From Cutaneotrichosporon cavernicola (lineage: Eukaryota > Basidiomycota > Tremellomycetes > Trichosporonales > Trichosporonaceae): a DNA stretch of 64,000 nt. The position numbers were made by a program, and so were the translations under genes. Under the pieces are notes generated by a model. It did no database searches. It saw only the letters and a list, made by a program, of their open reading frames with translations, and was not told the DNA's origin. Of the stretch, positions 35,291 through 45,540 are shown piece after piece. Positions within the stretch are counted from its first letter, which is position 1. Each line of letters starts with the position of its first letter. The stretch lies in the NCBI RefSeq assembly GCF_030864355.1, contig NC_083397.1, positions 1,612,001 through 1,676,000 of the forward strand. The letters run 5' to 3'.

Positions 35291-36937
35291 TCAGATGACC
35301 CGCGCCTCGGCATGCTCCACCTCGGACTTGCTCTCAACACCATGTGGTGACTCGGCCTCGAGCGCCACCATCGTCGCGTCACTCGGCCCGCGGAAGTGCT
35401 TACGCGCGTAGAACACCCAGTCGAGGGTGGCGATAATCGCCATGGCCCCAAGGACAGCAACCGAGTAATCTGCAGTCAGCATACCTGCACTTCCTTGACT
35501 AGACTCACTCATAGTCGAACCAGTCGGGTTCGGCTCGAGGGGGAACAGCCACATAACAGTCGAGAAAGTGAACCAAACAATTGTGATGATGTTGGCAACC
35601 CACCCCACCCACCCGAGCTTGAGCCATCGGTTCTCGTTAAAACGCCGTTTCCGGTAGAGGAGCTGTGCGGCGACGATGGCGAACGAAAAGTTCTGGAGGA
35701 TGATGCAGCAGGAAATGATGCTGTTGTAAACAGTGCTCGAGGCGATATACAAGCACCCGAGAACCGTCACGCCGGCCCACGACACAATAACCGGGAGGAC
35801 GGGTACGCGGAGGCGAGGGTGTACGTGGCTAAGAGCGGAGGAGAATGGGAGGGCATTGTCGCGCGCAAAGCTCCAAATGAGGCGCGACGAGGCCATCTGG
35901 ATACTATTCGTCATGAGAGATACGACGGCGAGGAAGCATGTCATGAAGATTGCGCCGGCGACACGCGAGTTGGTCGCCTGCACGATGATGGTGAGGAAGG
36001 GGAGTTCCGAGGCTGCGGCAGCATCGATATCCTGAACGGAATACAGGAGGGCGATGGAGAATGAAAACGCCGTCACGAACCCGATGCCAATCGAGGAAAA
36101 CAAGGCCAGAGGAACGACGCGCGCCGGATCGAGACAGTCTTCCGCGATATGGACTGCCCCGTCCAAGCCACTCCAGATGAAACCGGGATTGACGAGTCCG
36201 GTTGCGGCGACAACAAACTTGTTGTCCCATCCGATGGCGTTTTGCCAGTGCGTCCATACGAAAGCCGAGGATTGGTGGGTGGGCGCACTGGCGGGACAGG
36301 TGATTAGGATGGCGACGTAGACGGTCGTGCTGAAGAAGAGGAAGAATGTTCCTACCCCCTTCATGCGGTGTGTGAAGAAGATGTTGGCGAGGGCGGCGTT
36401 GGTGTTGATCAGGAAGAGAATTAGGAAGACCTGCCATCTTTCTACCTGGAACGACGGGTTGAATGTCGTTACGAGGCCGAAGACGGTCTGTGAGCAAATG
36501 ATGGCGACGGCTGTGACGATCACGATCCATTCGTAGACGGTCGCCCAGCCGACGATGAAGGAGAGGGGATAGCGAGGCTGCTTCTTTCCTTGCTCCTGCT
36601 CCCGCTCCAAAGGAGCCGAGGCCCCGTCTGAAGCGGATGAGGAGAGCTGGGACAATATCGCGCTCCAGACATACTGTCCTCCAGCCGTTGGGTACGCACT
36701 GGCCAACTCGGCAATCGTGAGGATCAGGAAGACGTTGACTGCCGTCGTCCCCAGGATGCCATAGAGGATTAGCGGCGCACCGCCCTGTCCCAACCCGATG
36801 ACGATGGTGGATGACATGGCGACCCAGCCGTTGACGATGGACAGGCCGAGACCAATGATCCCGACCAGCCCGATGGAGCGTTTGAGCGTCGGCTCGTGCG
36901 ATGGGGAGGTGTGGTGGTGCTTCTCTGGATCACTCAT
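35291..36937 (-). CDS. Amino-acid/GABA permease, APC family
   Basis: This is a plasma-membrane or vacuolar transporter with about 12 membrane segments. Exon 1 is 36937-35509 and exon 2 is 35469-35291, giving 535 residues. The N-terminus is hydrophilic, followed by G-I-I-G-L-G-L-S-I-V-N-G-W and A-S-A-Y-P-T-A-G-G-Q-Y-V-W, both typical of fungal GABA/choline permeases (Uga4/Hnm1 group). Other markers are N-P-G-F-I-W-S-G-L-D-G-A-V-H-I-A-E-D and S-R-L-I-W-S-F-A-R-D. Removing a 39-nt intron (35470-35508) restores the conserved M-N-Y-S-V near the last membrane segments. If retained, the intron adds 13 residues without a stop. The substrate is not decided by sequence. Confidence 0.92.
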   Translation of the reverse strand: MSDPEKHHHTSPSHEPTLKRSIGLVGIIGLGLSIVNGWVAMSSTIVIGLGQGGAPLILYGILGTTAVNVFLILTIAELASAYPTAGGQYVWSAILSQLSSSASDGASAPLEREQEQGKKQPRYPLSFIVGWATVYEWIVIVTAVAIICSQTVFGLVTTFNPSFQVERWQVFLILFLINTNAALANIFFTHRMKGVGTFFLFFSTTVYVAILITCPASAPTHQSSAFVWTHWQNAIGWDNKFVVAATGLVNPGFIWSGLDGAVHIAEDCLDPARVVPLALFSSIGIGFVTAFSFSIALLYSVQDIDAAAASELPFLTIIVQATNSRVAGAIFMTCFLAVVSLMTNSIQMASSRLIWSFARDNALPFSSALSHVHPRLRVPVLPVIVSWAGVTVLGCLYIASSTVYNSIISCCIILQNFSFAIVAAQLLYRKRRFNENRWLKLGWVGWVANIITIVWFTFSTVMWLFPLEPNPTGSTMSESSQGSAGMLTADYSVAVLGAMAIIATLDWVFYARKHFRGPSDATMVALEAESPHGVESKSEVEHAEARVI

Positions 36938-37586
36938 GTTGGCAAGATTAGGGAGGGGGAAACCAACCGAACTCGACTCTCTATGTATATCTCATCAGCG
37001 CTAGCTATATTTGGTGACTCGTACCGGTTGGTGGGTTCCGAGACCGGTCTTCCGAGACACTACGAGGTGCCTACTGCGAAGCGCTTGAGGTTGGTGGCAC
37101 TGTTCAGGCACCACCTTCCGCCACCACCTTCCGCCTTCCGTTCAATTCATGTCCCGGATAATTAATCCGCCTGATTAGATTGTCAGTTGCTCTCCATCTC
37201 TCCATCTTGTCCTCCCGGGGATCCGCGTACTCGTTCCGCGATGCCAATGTCGCCTTGTCCGCCACGTCGATGACTTGAAGGCCTGTAATCTGCAGGGTTA
37301 TTGCGCGGAGATGGGTGTGTAGGTCCGTACGGTATACAGCTCTCCTCCGCAAGTGGGCGCCGCTTAGTTGATCGTTCGGCGCGTCATGTCGGGACGCGTC
37401 TCCATTATCATATGAGGTCAATGCCAAGGCTAGCCAGATAGGGTAAGTCTCTTCCGCACCACTTAATGAACCGCTGTCATGATTAAACCATCTATACACA
37501 ACTTTTACCGAGAGATGCAGCGTCACCAACCCCGGCAACTTGGGCCGACCTGCTTGATACATGTAGCAGGTAGGTGCTGCCAACCA
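36938..37586. promoter_or_regulatory. Intergenic region, permease promoter
   Basis: This 649-bp region lies upstream of the permease (minus) and downstream of the dehydrogenase (minus). No gene was found. GATAA/TTATC-type motifs, expected for nitrogen control of permeases, are sparse: ATTATC occurs near 37405 and GATAA near 37158. Confidence 0.45.
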
Positions 37587-38835
37587 CTATGGGCGCAGAC
37601 CATACTTCTGGCGCGCTTTGGGCTCGACGTACAGGTACCCAAGCGGGGTGAGGCTCAGCAGCGTTGCGAGCTTATACGTGTAGGGGAGGTAGAACTGCGA
37701 CTTGGGGGGCGCGCGGAGGCCAGACACCCACGAGAACGGAGGGTAGGGAATGACGGGGTAGGGCGCAGTCGGGAGGGCGAGCTGGGAAATGATCGTGTCA
37801 ACGACCTTCTTGGGCGGGAGCAGGAGCTTCTCAGTCCACCCGGCCTTGACGCCAGCCTGGACCTCGCAGTTACCACCGTTGTGCGAGAACGCGGTCTTCC
37901 TGCGGAACTCGTTGTCGATCGTGCCGGGAAGGAGAGCTGATTAGCAATTTGTCGTATGCAGAACTTACAGAAGAAGCGGATACCGGCGCCCTCACACTCC
38001 ACGCGGGCACTCTCGACAGCCATGAGCGCCGCAGCCTTGGTCGCGCTGTAGATGCAGCGTCTGGGAGCCGCGATGGTAGCCGCGACAGACGAGAGGTGGT
38101 GCACGGCGGGTGAGGCCGAGCTCACGATCAGGACGGGAATGAAGGCCGCGAGAGCGAGCACAGTGCCGACAAAGTTGATCTCGGAGCAGGCGCGCGCCTC
38201 GGCCGCCAGAGCCTCGAGGCCGGCGCCAGTGGGGAGGTGTGTCGCCGAGTGATAGGCTCCACCAGGGCCAACCCAAGCCAAGTCTTCGGCCGGCACAAGA
38301 CGGGGACGGGGCACGACAGGGCGCGGCTCGGGAACGAGGTCGACGCCTGCAATCTGAAGCAGCGTGCGAGTCGAGGGCACGCCCGCAAGAATGTGCAGTG
38401 TGTCGAGACCGCCCCAGCCTGACGTCAGCTCAGATATCGCTCAAAGAGGTCACTGTTAACAACCACGTCACGGACGGCAAGGAGGTCCGGCGGGGAACGG
38501 ATATCCGCAGGGACGACAAGGACGCGGTCGGCAGCGACGCCGAGGGCAACACACTCCTCCTTGACGGCCTCGAGGGCGGCGGCTCTGCGAGCAACGAGGA
38601 CGCTGCTGTTAGCTGCGGGAAACCTAATCTAAGCTCACATCTTGGCGCCGCGCCTGGCGTAGGCGAGCGCAAGATCCTTGCCAACGCCGGACGATGCACC
38701 GAGGAGGACGACGCGCTCCTCGGTGGGCTTGATGACCTTCTCGCGGCTGGGGCCGTGGCGCGCACGCAGGAGTAGCGCAAGGATGGGTAGCGCCAGGAGG
38801 AAGTAGACCGCAGGAGAGAGGGGTGGAACCTGCAT
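37587..38835 (-). CDS. Membrane-anchored short-chain dehydrogenase/reductase
   Basis: Exons are 38835-38639, 38602-38454, 38418-37969 and 37936-37587, giving 381 residues. Residues 11-23 form a hydrophobic N-terminal anchor, as in ER-bound SDRs such as 11-beta-HSD1 and DHRS7. The cofactor loop is G46-A-S-S-G-V-G52 and the next strand is V-L-V-A-R-R. The catalytic Ser lies in L-S-S-V-A and Tyr/Lys in Y-S-A-T-K. The L-P-G-T-I-D-N-E-F segment after the last intron is the usual P-G loop. The second acceptor is a tandem CAGCAG (38602 or 38605). The second donor (GTGACC) is non-standard but is the only one that keeps frame into W-G-G-L-D-T-L-H. The substrate is unknown; lipid or sterol intermediates are typical for this group. 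Confidence 0.85.
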
Positions 38836-40354
38836 CGTGAGTGATGAGGAAGTGAAGGAGCGTGGGGGAAGGGGGGGGGGGGGGGGGGGGGGAGAGGGAA
38901 GGGAGGGTGTGAGAGTTGGTTTATAAGTAGAACGAGTCAAGTGTGTGAAGTGAGTGGAAGGCAAGTGACGAAGGATGTGTTAGTTGACGTCGTGGCAGAT
39001 CCAGCCTAGAGCGCCCCTGGAAGCTGCATGTCGGCGAATTGTCTTTGATCCACGTGGTCAACCAGTCGACGCCCAGCGAGCGACCTTGCGACCATGTGAG
39101 TGGGGAGCGTGAGTGCATGGGATCGTGAGATCATGAGAGTTGAGCACATGAGAGGATCAAGGCGCACGAGATTTGGGCGAGATCTACATCAGAGCGATGC
39201 CCAGATGAAATGCTGCCGCTCTGGCCGTCTATCGTGGTGCACAAGGGGAAGGGGTCGAAGGGGACGGGATGTTGGTGGCTAGGTTAACGGGAAACCCCCA
39301 CTGGCAGAGATGCATGTCTTGCTCTGCTACATGTGCCCAAGTATGACCCACGTCAGGCAGAGCTCTACCTGGTATGCGCAGGGTAAAAAGTTAACATGAC
39401 TTTGGGCGCGCCAAGGAGAAACAATCCCGGGTCAACGCCACATGACCAAGGGCCAAATCATTTAGCGACTCCGTTGGGAAGATTGTTCTTGGAGCGGAAT
39501 CACATCCTGCATTGTGCATTTAATTCAAGCTGGAGATGCGTCTCCGCAGACGATGAGGAGAATAGACGGCGTGGTGATGATGCCAAGTATTGGGCATGGT
39601 CTATGACTTAGCCCAGTGTCGTCTAACGCGTGGTCCCGTGTACCCCTTAGCCGGCTTGAACGCGTCTGAATGTCTCTCATCAGAGAGCATTAGCCTAACT
39701 TATAAGCGTACCTTACCTATCATAACCCCTTAAGACCCTTTGTTGTGACTTACCAAACTCAAAGATTTGTATTCAGTATTAGGACTCAAACCTGATTGCC
39801 CAATTGTGGCTTCTAGGAGGTTTGCCATCTTCCCTCGATCCTTCATCGCCCTTGCAAACCACGTCCTCACGGCCACTTCAATCAGTTGAACAACCATCCA
39901 TCATATCTGTTTAACCAAACAGACACAACACCAACATCAACATCAACTAGAACGCACGCGCCTTGCCAACTACACCCCTTGGCTACGGTAAATTCGGACT
40001 GTGCGACTGAAACGATACAAACGGGATACACTATCGCGCTCCAAAGCCATTGAGAGTGGAACCCCTCTACCCCTTCTAGTTCCCCCCGTTGCCCCTTATT
40101 CTTCAAACTCTGTCAATTTACACTACTGTACAGTGAGGAAGGCCCTCAAACATTAACCCCTTTGCCCGTACGCGTGCCCTCCCCCCTCCCCCTCCACCCT
40201 GCCTCAGGCTCTGTGATTCAACCAACACCCAACACGGCCAAAGCAACAGTTCCACTCCCCTCCACCACTCCACCACCCCACACAACGCCAACAACTCTTC
40301 CATCTCATCGTCCGACACGCCACTCCATCAATCGGCTTTGTTTCAAACGCCGAC
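38836..40354. promoter_or_regulatory. Divergent intergenic region, dehydrogenase / RGD1-type gene
   Basis: This is 1.5 kb without a gene. The left part holds a 22-nt G run in the leader of the dehydrogenase. The right part (39830-40350) is CAACA- and pyrimidine-rich, probably leader of the RhoGAP gene. Short frames on both strands lack domains. Confidence 0.5.
38871..38892. repeat. G22 homopolymer in the dehydrogenase leader
   Basis: This is an uninterrupted run of 22 G on the plus strand (22 C on the coding strand), 36 bp upstream of the dehydrogenase start codon and probably inside its 5' UTR. Confidence 0.92.
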
Positions 40355-43036
40355 ATGGACAACTACCACGACGGCGTTTACGGCGGGTCCGATTTCGACT
40401 ATCGACCACGTTACGGATCAGCGGGCTACGGAGCAGATCCAGGTGCGTTGTTGTCGCGGTTACGTTATGCTCGCAGCGCGCCGTCTCCAACACACGCGAC
40501 CATGCGCGCGACGCCTGAGACAACCTTCCTCTTCGTCGTGTTTGTACGAACCCAGCTCACAAAGACAGGATCTCAGAACTCGGGACAACCCACTCCACCA
40601 CCACTCCTAATGCACGCGTCGTCGTCGTCAAATGGGGCTGGCGTTACCTCACCCTCCGACCAGGTGTCCGGAGGTTCGAGCGCGGTGCCCACGCCAGGCC
40701 CTGGACAATCGGGACCCCGTCGAATGTCTACCTCGTCGCGCATTGAGGGCAAGGACGAGCCCATTGGCTTTGACGAGGGCATCCTCCGCGGGCTCTGCGA
40801 CATGGACGTGAGTCGCGTCGCTTTGCAAGCAAGGCGCAAATCGCTGACCACAGTGTGCACTGCCTCTCCTCGCGGACCGAATAAAACAGAGCATCGCAAC
40901 GTGCAAGGTGAGTGACTGAACACACGACCGCGACTAACAAGGGAAGCAAGTCGGAACCTTCTTCAGGCAACGCTCAGATGTCGAGGAAAAGTACGCGCGC
41001 GGACTCACAGACGTTGCTCGCACCTCGAACGAAGTGTATAGCAAGGCGGACTGCAAGGCGGGTTCATTTGTGGCCTCTTTCCAAGCCGCCCTGCGCTTGC
41101 AGGAGCAGTTGGCTCAGAACCGTTTACGGTTCTCGCAGCGGTTGAACGAGATGAGCGAGGAGATGTTCGCGTTGAGCCGGGAGGGAGAGCGGCAGCGCAA
41201 GCAGGTGAGCCGACTCTTGTCACAACACAGCTGACAGTAGCACAAGGACAATGGTACTCGGCTGCAGAACATCTTGCAAGACAGCGAGACGGTCATGGAC
41301 AAGGCCAAGGGCCGCTTTGATCAGACGGCAGAGGAACTGGAGCGCATCCTCGTGGCCAAGGAAGGAGAGAGCTTCCGTGATGCAGGAATGCGCTCCGCCA
41401 ACGCCGCGAACGCCGCGGCCGGTAACGGCCTCCCTCAAGGTAGCGGCAAGAAGGGCATCGGCAAGGCGATGACCAAGGGTCTATTCAAGGGCAAGAATCC
41501 GGCCCAAATGGCCAAGCACGAGGACGACGTCCGCGCTCGCATGGCGTTGACGAGCGAGGCGTTCCGCAAGGCTTGTCTGGAGAGCCAGGCGTTGCGCCAG
41601 GAGTACTTCAACCACCAGTTGCCCAGGATTGTTCGCGTGAGTCCAGTTTCCGTGCGTTCGCCATGCGCATCTGACGTCTCAGTTGCTTAAGGACTGCGCG
41701 GACGAACTCGACAACGGTATGCAGTACCATCTCACGCGCTACGCGTACATGTACGAGTCGACTGTGGTGTCTGAAGGCACCCTCCTGAGCCCGCGCGACC
41801 CGGAAGATGGTGAGTAGACCGCAAAAGGGTGAGCGGGGCACGGGGCTGACGGCGTTACAGCGGGCATGAAGGCCATCTTCGACTTGATTGACAACCGATC
41901 CGACTTTAGGGCGTACATGCAGAACTACGCTGTCGCTCGCAACGCACCAAGAGGCCCTCGCCGCGAAGGACTGTACGACGAAGGCTACGTGAGTTGCCAA
42001 TCACGCAATGGGACTAACAACAGGTGCCAGCAGTGCCCCACCTCCAACAGCCTCAACAACAACAGCAGCAACAGCCACAGCAACAGCACCTGTCATCACA
42101 GCTGCAGCAGCCACCATCAGCCCAGTCGTCCTTGGTGTCCCAAGCACCACCTCAGTTACCACCTATTTCGAACGGCAACGGCAACCTGCCGCAACCACAA
42201 ACCCAGACCGGCACATCCCCAGCTTCCACAGCCGACATGTATGTCAGCCCTGGTATTCCAGCGAACTCGGGGGCCACGTTCGGCGTGGACCTTGGCGACC
42301 AGCTGGCACGCGATGGCACAGAAGTGCCCAAGGTGGTCATCAAGTGTGCTGAAGCGATCGAGGCCTATGGTGCGTCGATGCTTCTTTAGTATTTGATGGC
42401 ACGTGCTGATGAAACAGGTCTCGATTCGGTCGGCATCTACCGGTTGTCGGGCACCACGTCGAAGGTGACGGCGCTCAAGAACGCGCTCGACAAGGGTAGG
42501 GTCATGAGCGCATCGCAGCCACTGACAGTGCAGACGTCGACGGCGTGGATATAATGGACGAGGCGTGGAGCTCGGACATCAATGAGGTGTCTGGCGCACT
42601 GAAGTTATGGTTCCGCGAGCTGCCCGAGCCGCTGCTCACATACGGCCTGTACCATGGGTTCATTGACGCGGCCAAGAAGGACATTGACCGCCTGCGGCAC
42701 ATCAGACTGCACGAGCAGGTCAACGACCTCCCAGACCCCAATTACGCGACGCTCAAGTACTTTATGGGTCACCTGGACAAGGTCCGCCGTCACGAGGGCG
42801 TCAACCAGATGTCGGCGTCGAACTTGTCGATTGTCTTTGGCCCTACTCTTCTCGGCGCACCGCCAGAGGAGGGCGGCCTTAAGCTTGAGGACATGAGCTA
42901 CCAGTGCAAGGTGAGTTGCCGCGCTATTCTTGATGGCTGACGGCAGGCCATTGAAACCATCCTTGAGAAGTACCACGAGATTTTTGTGGAGGAGGAGGAT
43001 GAGGCCGAGGACGGCGCTGCGCAGGCGCAGCAGTAG
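40355..43036 (+). CDS. RGD1: F-BAR plus RhoGAP protein (RGD1 type)
   Basis: This GTPase-activating protein for Rho3/Rho4-type GTPases bends and binds membranes at sites of polar growth. Eleven exons were read: 40355-40442, 40569-40807, 40854-40907, 40947-41204, 41241-41636, 41683-41809, 41861-41988, 42024-42369, 42418-42495, 42534-42910 and 42947-43036, giving 726 residues. After a disordered head, an F-BAR/FCH helix bundle begins near residue 90 (G-F-D-E-G-I-L-R-G-L-C) and continues through V-E-E-K-Y-A-R-G-L. A Gln-rich spacer (exon 8) separates it from the RhoGAP domain. That domain holds P-K-V-V-I-K-C, the arginine finger R554 in G-I-Y-R-L-S-G, L-K-L-W-F-R-E-L-P-E-P-L-L and N-L-S-I-V-F-G-P-T-L-L. 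The tail is acidic. Introns are 34-46 nt except the first (126 nt). Confidence 0.92.
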
Positions 43037-43172
43037 ACGTATGCGGATAGCAGAGTGACGCTGTCGAGGTTGCGTGTGAAGTATGACCACGACTTGGATG
43101 CAACAGGTGTTTTGATTTTTTAATCGCTTGCTTTTCGCAGCTTTGATTTCATGCAGCTACATAAATGCGCTT

Positions 43173-44200
43173 CTAAGGCTCGAGCGAGGCGGGGAAGGTG
43201 CCGTTCTCGACCTGCTCCGTCCACTTGGAGGTCCACTCGTCTGCGTGTTAGCGGCGCGTCGGTGTTGAGTGAAGAGAGGTGAGGGACGGAGCGCCAGTGG
43301 CTTGAGGGACCGATGCACAAAATCCAGAGCGGATCCACGCCAAGTACTGTGGGTGTAGCAGAAATGGGCACCGTATTGCTGGTCGCTGGATTGCTGTGCG
43401 CCATCACAATGCGTATCCGCGCCGTGCACGAGCCGGTGTCTCGCATGCCAGTACCCAGTACCCAGGCGAGAACAATACTTTTGGCGCCAGGGACGCCCGT
43501 TCCTGCATTCCCGTTCGCCAAAGCCACAACCAGCCACACCCCAACCAGTCCAACCCCCAGTCCCAGTCTGTACGCCTCGTCCTCGTCTGGCAAAGTACAC
43601 GCCCTCCAAATGAACGGTAATGCCAATGTTACTCACTGGGGCAGAGCGACTGGTACGCGCGCTTGAACTGCTGGCACGGGGCAAACTCCTCGCCCTTGGC
43701 GTTGACACACTTGTGGTAGTCGACAAAGTTCTGCTGTGGGGGTGTTAGGCGTGTTCTGTGCATTCTTCGGGCCAACGTACCCAGCTGTTTGAAGAAGGCG
43801 GCAGGAGGAAGGGAGGAAGGGAGGAAGGGAGGAAGGGAGGAAGGGAGGGAGGGGTCAAGTTGACGAGGGGGGAGGGAATGCGTGGTCAAATCGCAGAATC
43901 GTTGCCTGGTCAGCTCATCATTCTTTCCATGGCAATGGCGCGTACCAGTGCTTGGTCTGGTTCACGTTGGGGAACCGGGCGCTGGCGTCAGCATACTTGA
44001 TACTTTATGGATGGGACATACTCGAAGCCAGCGGTCTGGAGCTTGACGTTAGTGTGTCTTTCAAGCTTTCAAGGCTTCAGCTCGACGACGTACGGTGTAA
44101 GTGCTGTGGTCAGCGCTCCTCATCTCTCCTATCGTCTCTTCTCTTCTGTTCTCTTCCCCTTGCGCCTCGGTGGCAGGCGTACTCACTTCTCCTCGGCCAT
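43173..44200 (-). CDS. COX12: Cytochrome c oxidase subunit VIb (Cox12)
   Basis: This is an intermembrane-space subunit of mitochondrial complex IV. Seven exons for 82 residues were read: 44200-44187, 44103-44094 (10 nt), 44041-44022 (20 nt), 43981-43946 (36 nt), 43784-43781 (4 nt), 43733-43637 and 43240-43173. The product matches the family throughout: F-P-N-V-N-Q-T-K-H-C-W-Q-N-F, then D-Y-H-K-C, then F-A-P-C-Q-Q-F and S-L-C-P. The twin disulfide motif is C27-X9-C37 and C48-X10-C59. The 4-nt exon CTGG completes C27 and encodes W28. Without it the reading frame shifts and the first cysteine is lost. It is flanked by CAG and GTACGT. Yeast Cox12 has 83 residues. The exon map follows from phase and family conservation only. 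Confidence 0.9.
43804..43852. repeat. GGAAGGGA microsatellite in a COX12 intron
   Basis: This is a purine-rich tandem repeat (GGAAGGGA units) on the plus strand. On the coding strand it is a pyrimidine tract directly before the acceptor of the 4-nt exon, so it may act as an extended polypyrimidine tract. Confidence 0.85.
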
Positions 44201-44376
44201 TGTGATGAGTGGTGTGGGCGATGAAGAGAACGAATCGGGGTTAGCTCGGACCTTTACGGTGAGGCGGCTCGGGCGAATCAGAACGAGGATTTACTCCCCC
44301 CCTTCCCTGTTGGTTTGGGCTTTTGGCCATGATTGACAATACAACGACATGTGACCTCCACTCCACCATTCAACAA
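44201..44376. promoter_or_regulatory. Bidirectional promoter, COX12 / CIA2
   Basis: The start codons are 176 bp apart and divergent. No consensus element is claimed. Confidence 0.6.
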
Positions 44377-45162
44377 ATGTCCCGCCCACTCGATAACGCT
44401 GCCCCGACGATTTTTGCCACGCAGGCTGCACGCCGCGCCGAAACGGTTTGGGGCGAAGCTTATGAGGCATATGACAGCGAGAGTGGAAGCGGGGAGGAGG
44501 CAGAGGAGATTGATGCGCAGGAGGTGTTTGGTGAGTCAGCCGAGGGGAGGCAGTCGTCCAACTTGGGATGGGGTGGCGAGGAGGTTGTGTAGTGAGGAGG
44601 AAGTGGAGAGGTGGGGGTCGCTGTCTGACCCGCCGCCGCATGGCTCATCTCACATCCCGCCCACTCACTGTTGTATTTCTAACACCAGACCTCCTCCGCA
44701 GCGTCACGGACCCCGAACACCCCGTCAGCCTGGAACAGCTGCGCGTCGTGAGCCGCCAAGATATCCATGTTGTCGGTAACCGCGTGCTCGTCTACGTGAC
44801 CCCGACGATCCCGCACTGTTCCATGTCGACGTTGATTGGTAAGAGGGAGGGAGGTCGTGGGCGATAATGGAGGCGATGCGAGCTGATCGCTCACTCGCTC
44901 TACCACAGCTCACACCCCAATGACTTTGCTAACGCCAGGCCTCTCGCTGCGCGTACGGCTCCTGCGCGCGCTGCCGCGGCGGTATCGAGTGGATATCCGG
45001 ATCAAACCTGGGTCTCACCAGTCGGAACACGCCGTCAATAAGCAGCTTAATGATAAAGAACGCGTTCAGGCTGCACTGGAGAACAACCATCTGCTCCAGG
45101 TCGTCGAGGGATGTCTGGCTACTGCGGGGAGGCGGGGCGCGCCGGGACCCGAGGAGCACTAG
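44377..45162 (+). CDS. CIA2: Cytosolic iron-sulfur assembly factor Cia2 (MIP18 family)
   Basis: This is a subunit of the CIA targeting complex that inserts Fe-S clusters into cytosolic and nuclear proteins. Exons are 44377-44530, 44689-44838 and 44939-45162, giving 175 residues. The DUF59/MIP18 domain shows [11 protein letters not shown], then [14 protein letters not shown] with the conserved reactive Cys, then L-P-R-R-Y, and the C-terminal [19 protein letters not shown]. The acidic stretch in exon 1 is usual for the family. The divergent neighbour is a respiratory subunit, which may reflect shared iron/respiration control (inference). Confidence 0.95.
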
Positions 45163-45540
45163 CCGTTGAGACGTTGGGATGGCGTTGTGTACTTGTAGCA
45201 TCTGCATTGTGTCGTGAGACTGGGATTGGGAGCCAAATATAAGTCCAGTTCTGCCAGTTCTGCCACAAACCATGCGAGATTGGCTGGTCTCCTGCCACAA
45301 TATACGAGTCCAGACGACACCCAGTACACACAACGATACTCGTCGTTCGCTTCGCTCACTTGTCACGTGCGGAACATGCAGGTCTACATGGATGAAAGAC
45401 TATGGATGGTATGGTTGGTATTCACACATATCTTGCAAAGCAAGCCAGCCCGGAGGGGGAGTGCTGCCGACATTAAACTCGTGGCGCGTGGCCGTGGGCG
45501 CCACGCGCGGCCTACTAAAAGAAACAACAGACCCCGAGCC
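45163..45540. other. Convergent 3' intergenic region, CIA2 / KAP123
   Basis: This is 378 bp between two stop codons. No gene was found; it holds the 3' UTRs of both. Confidence 0.55.
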
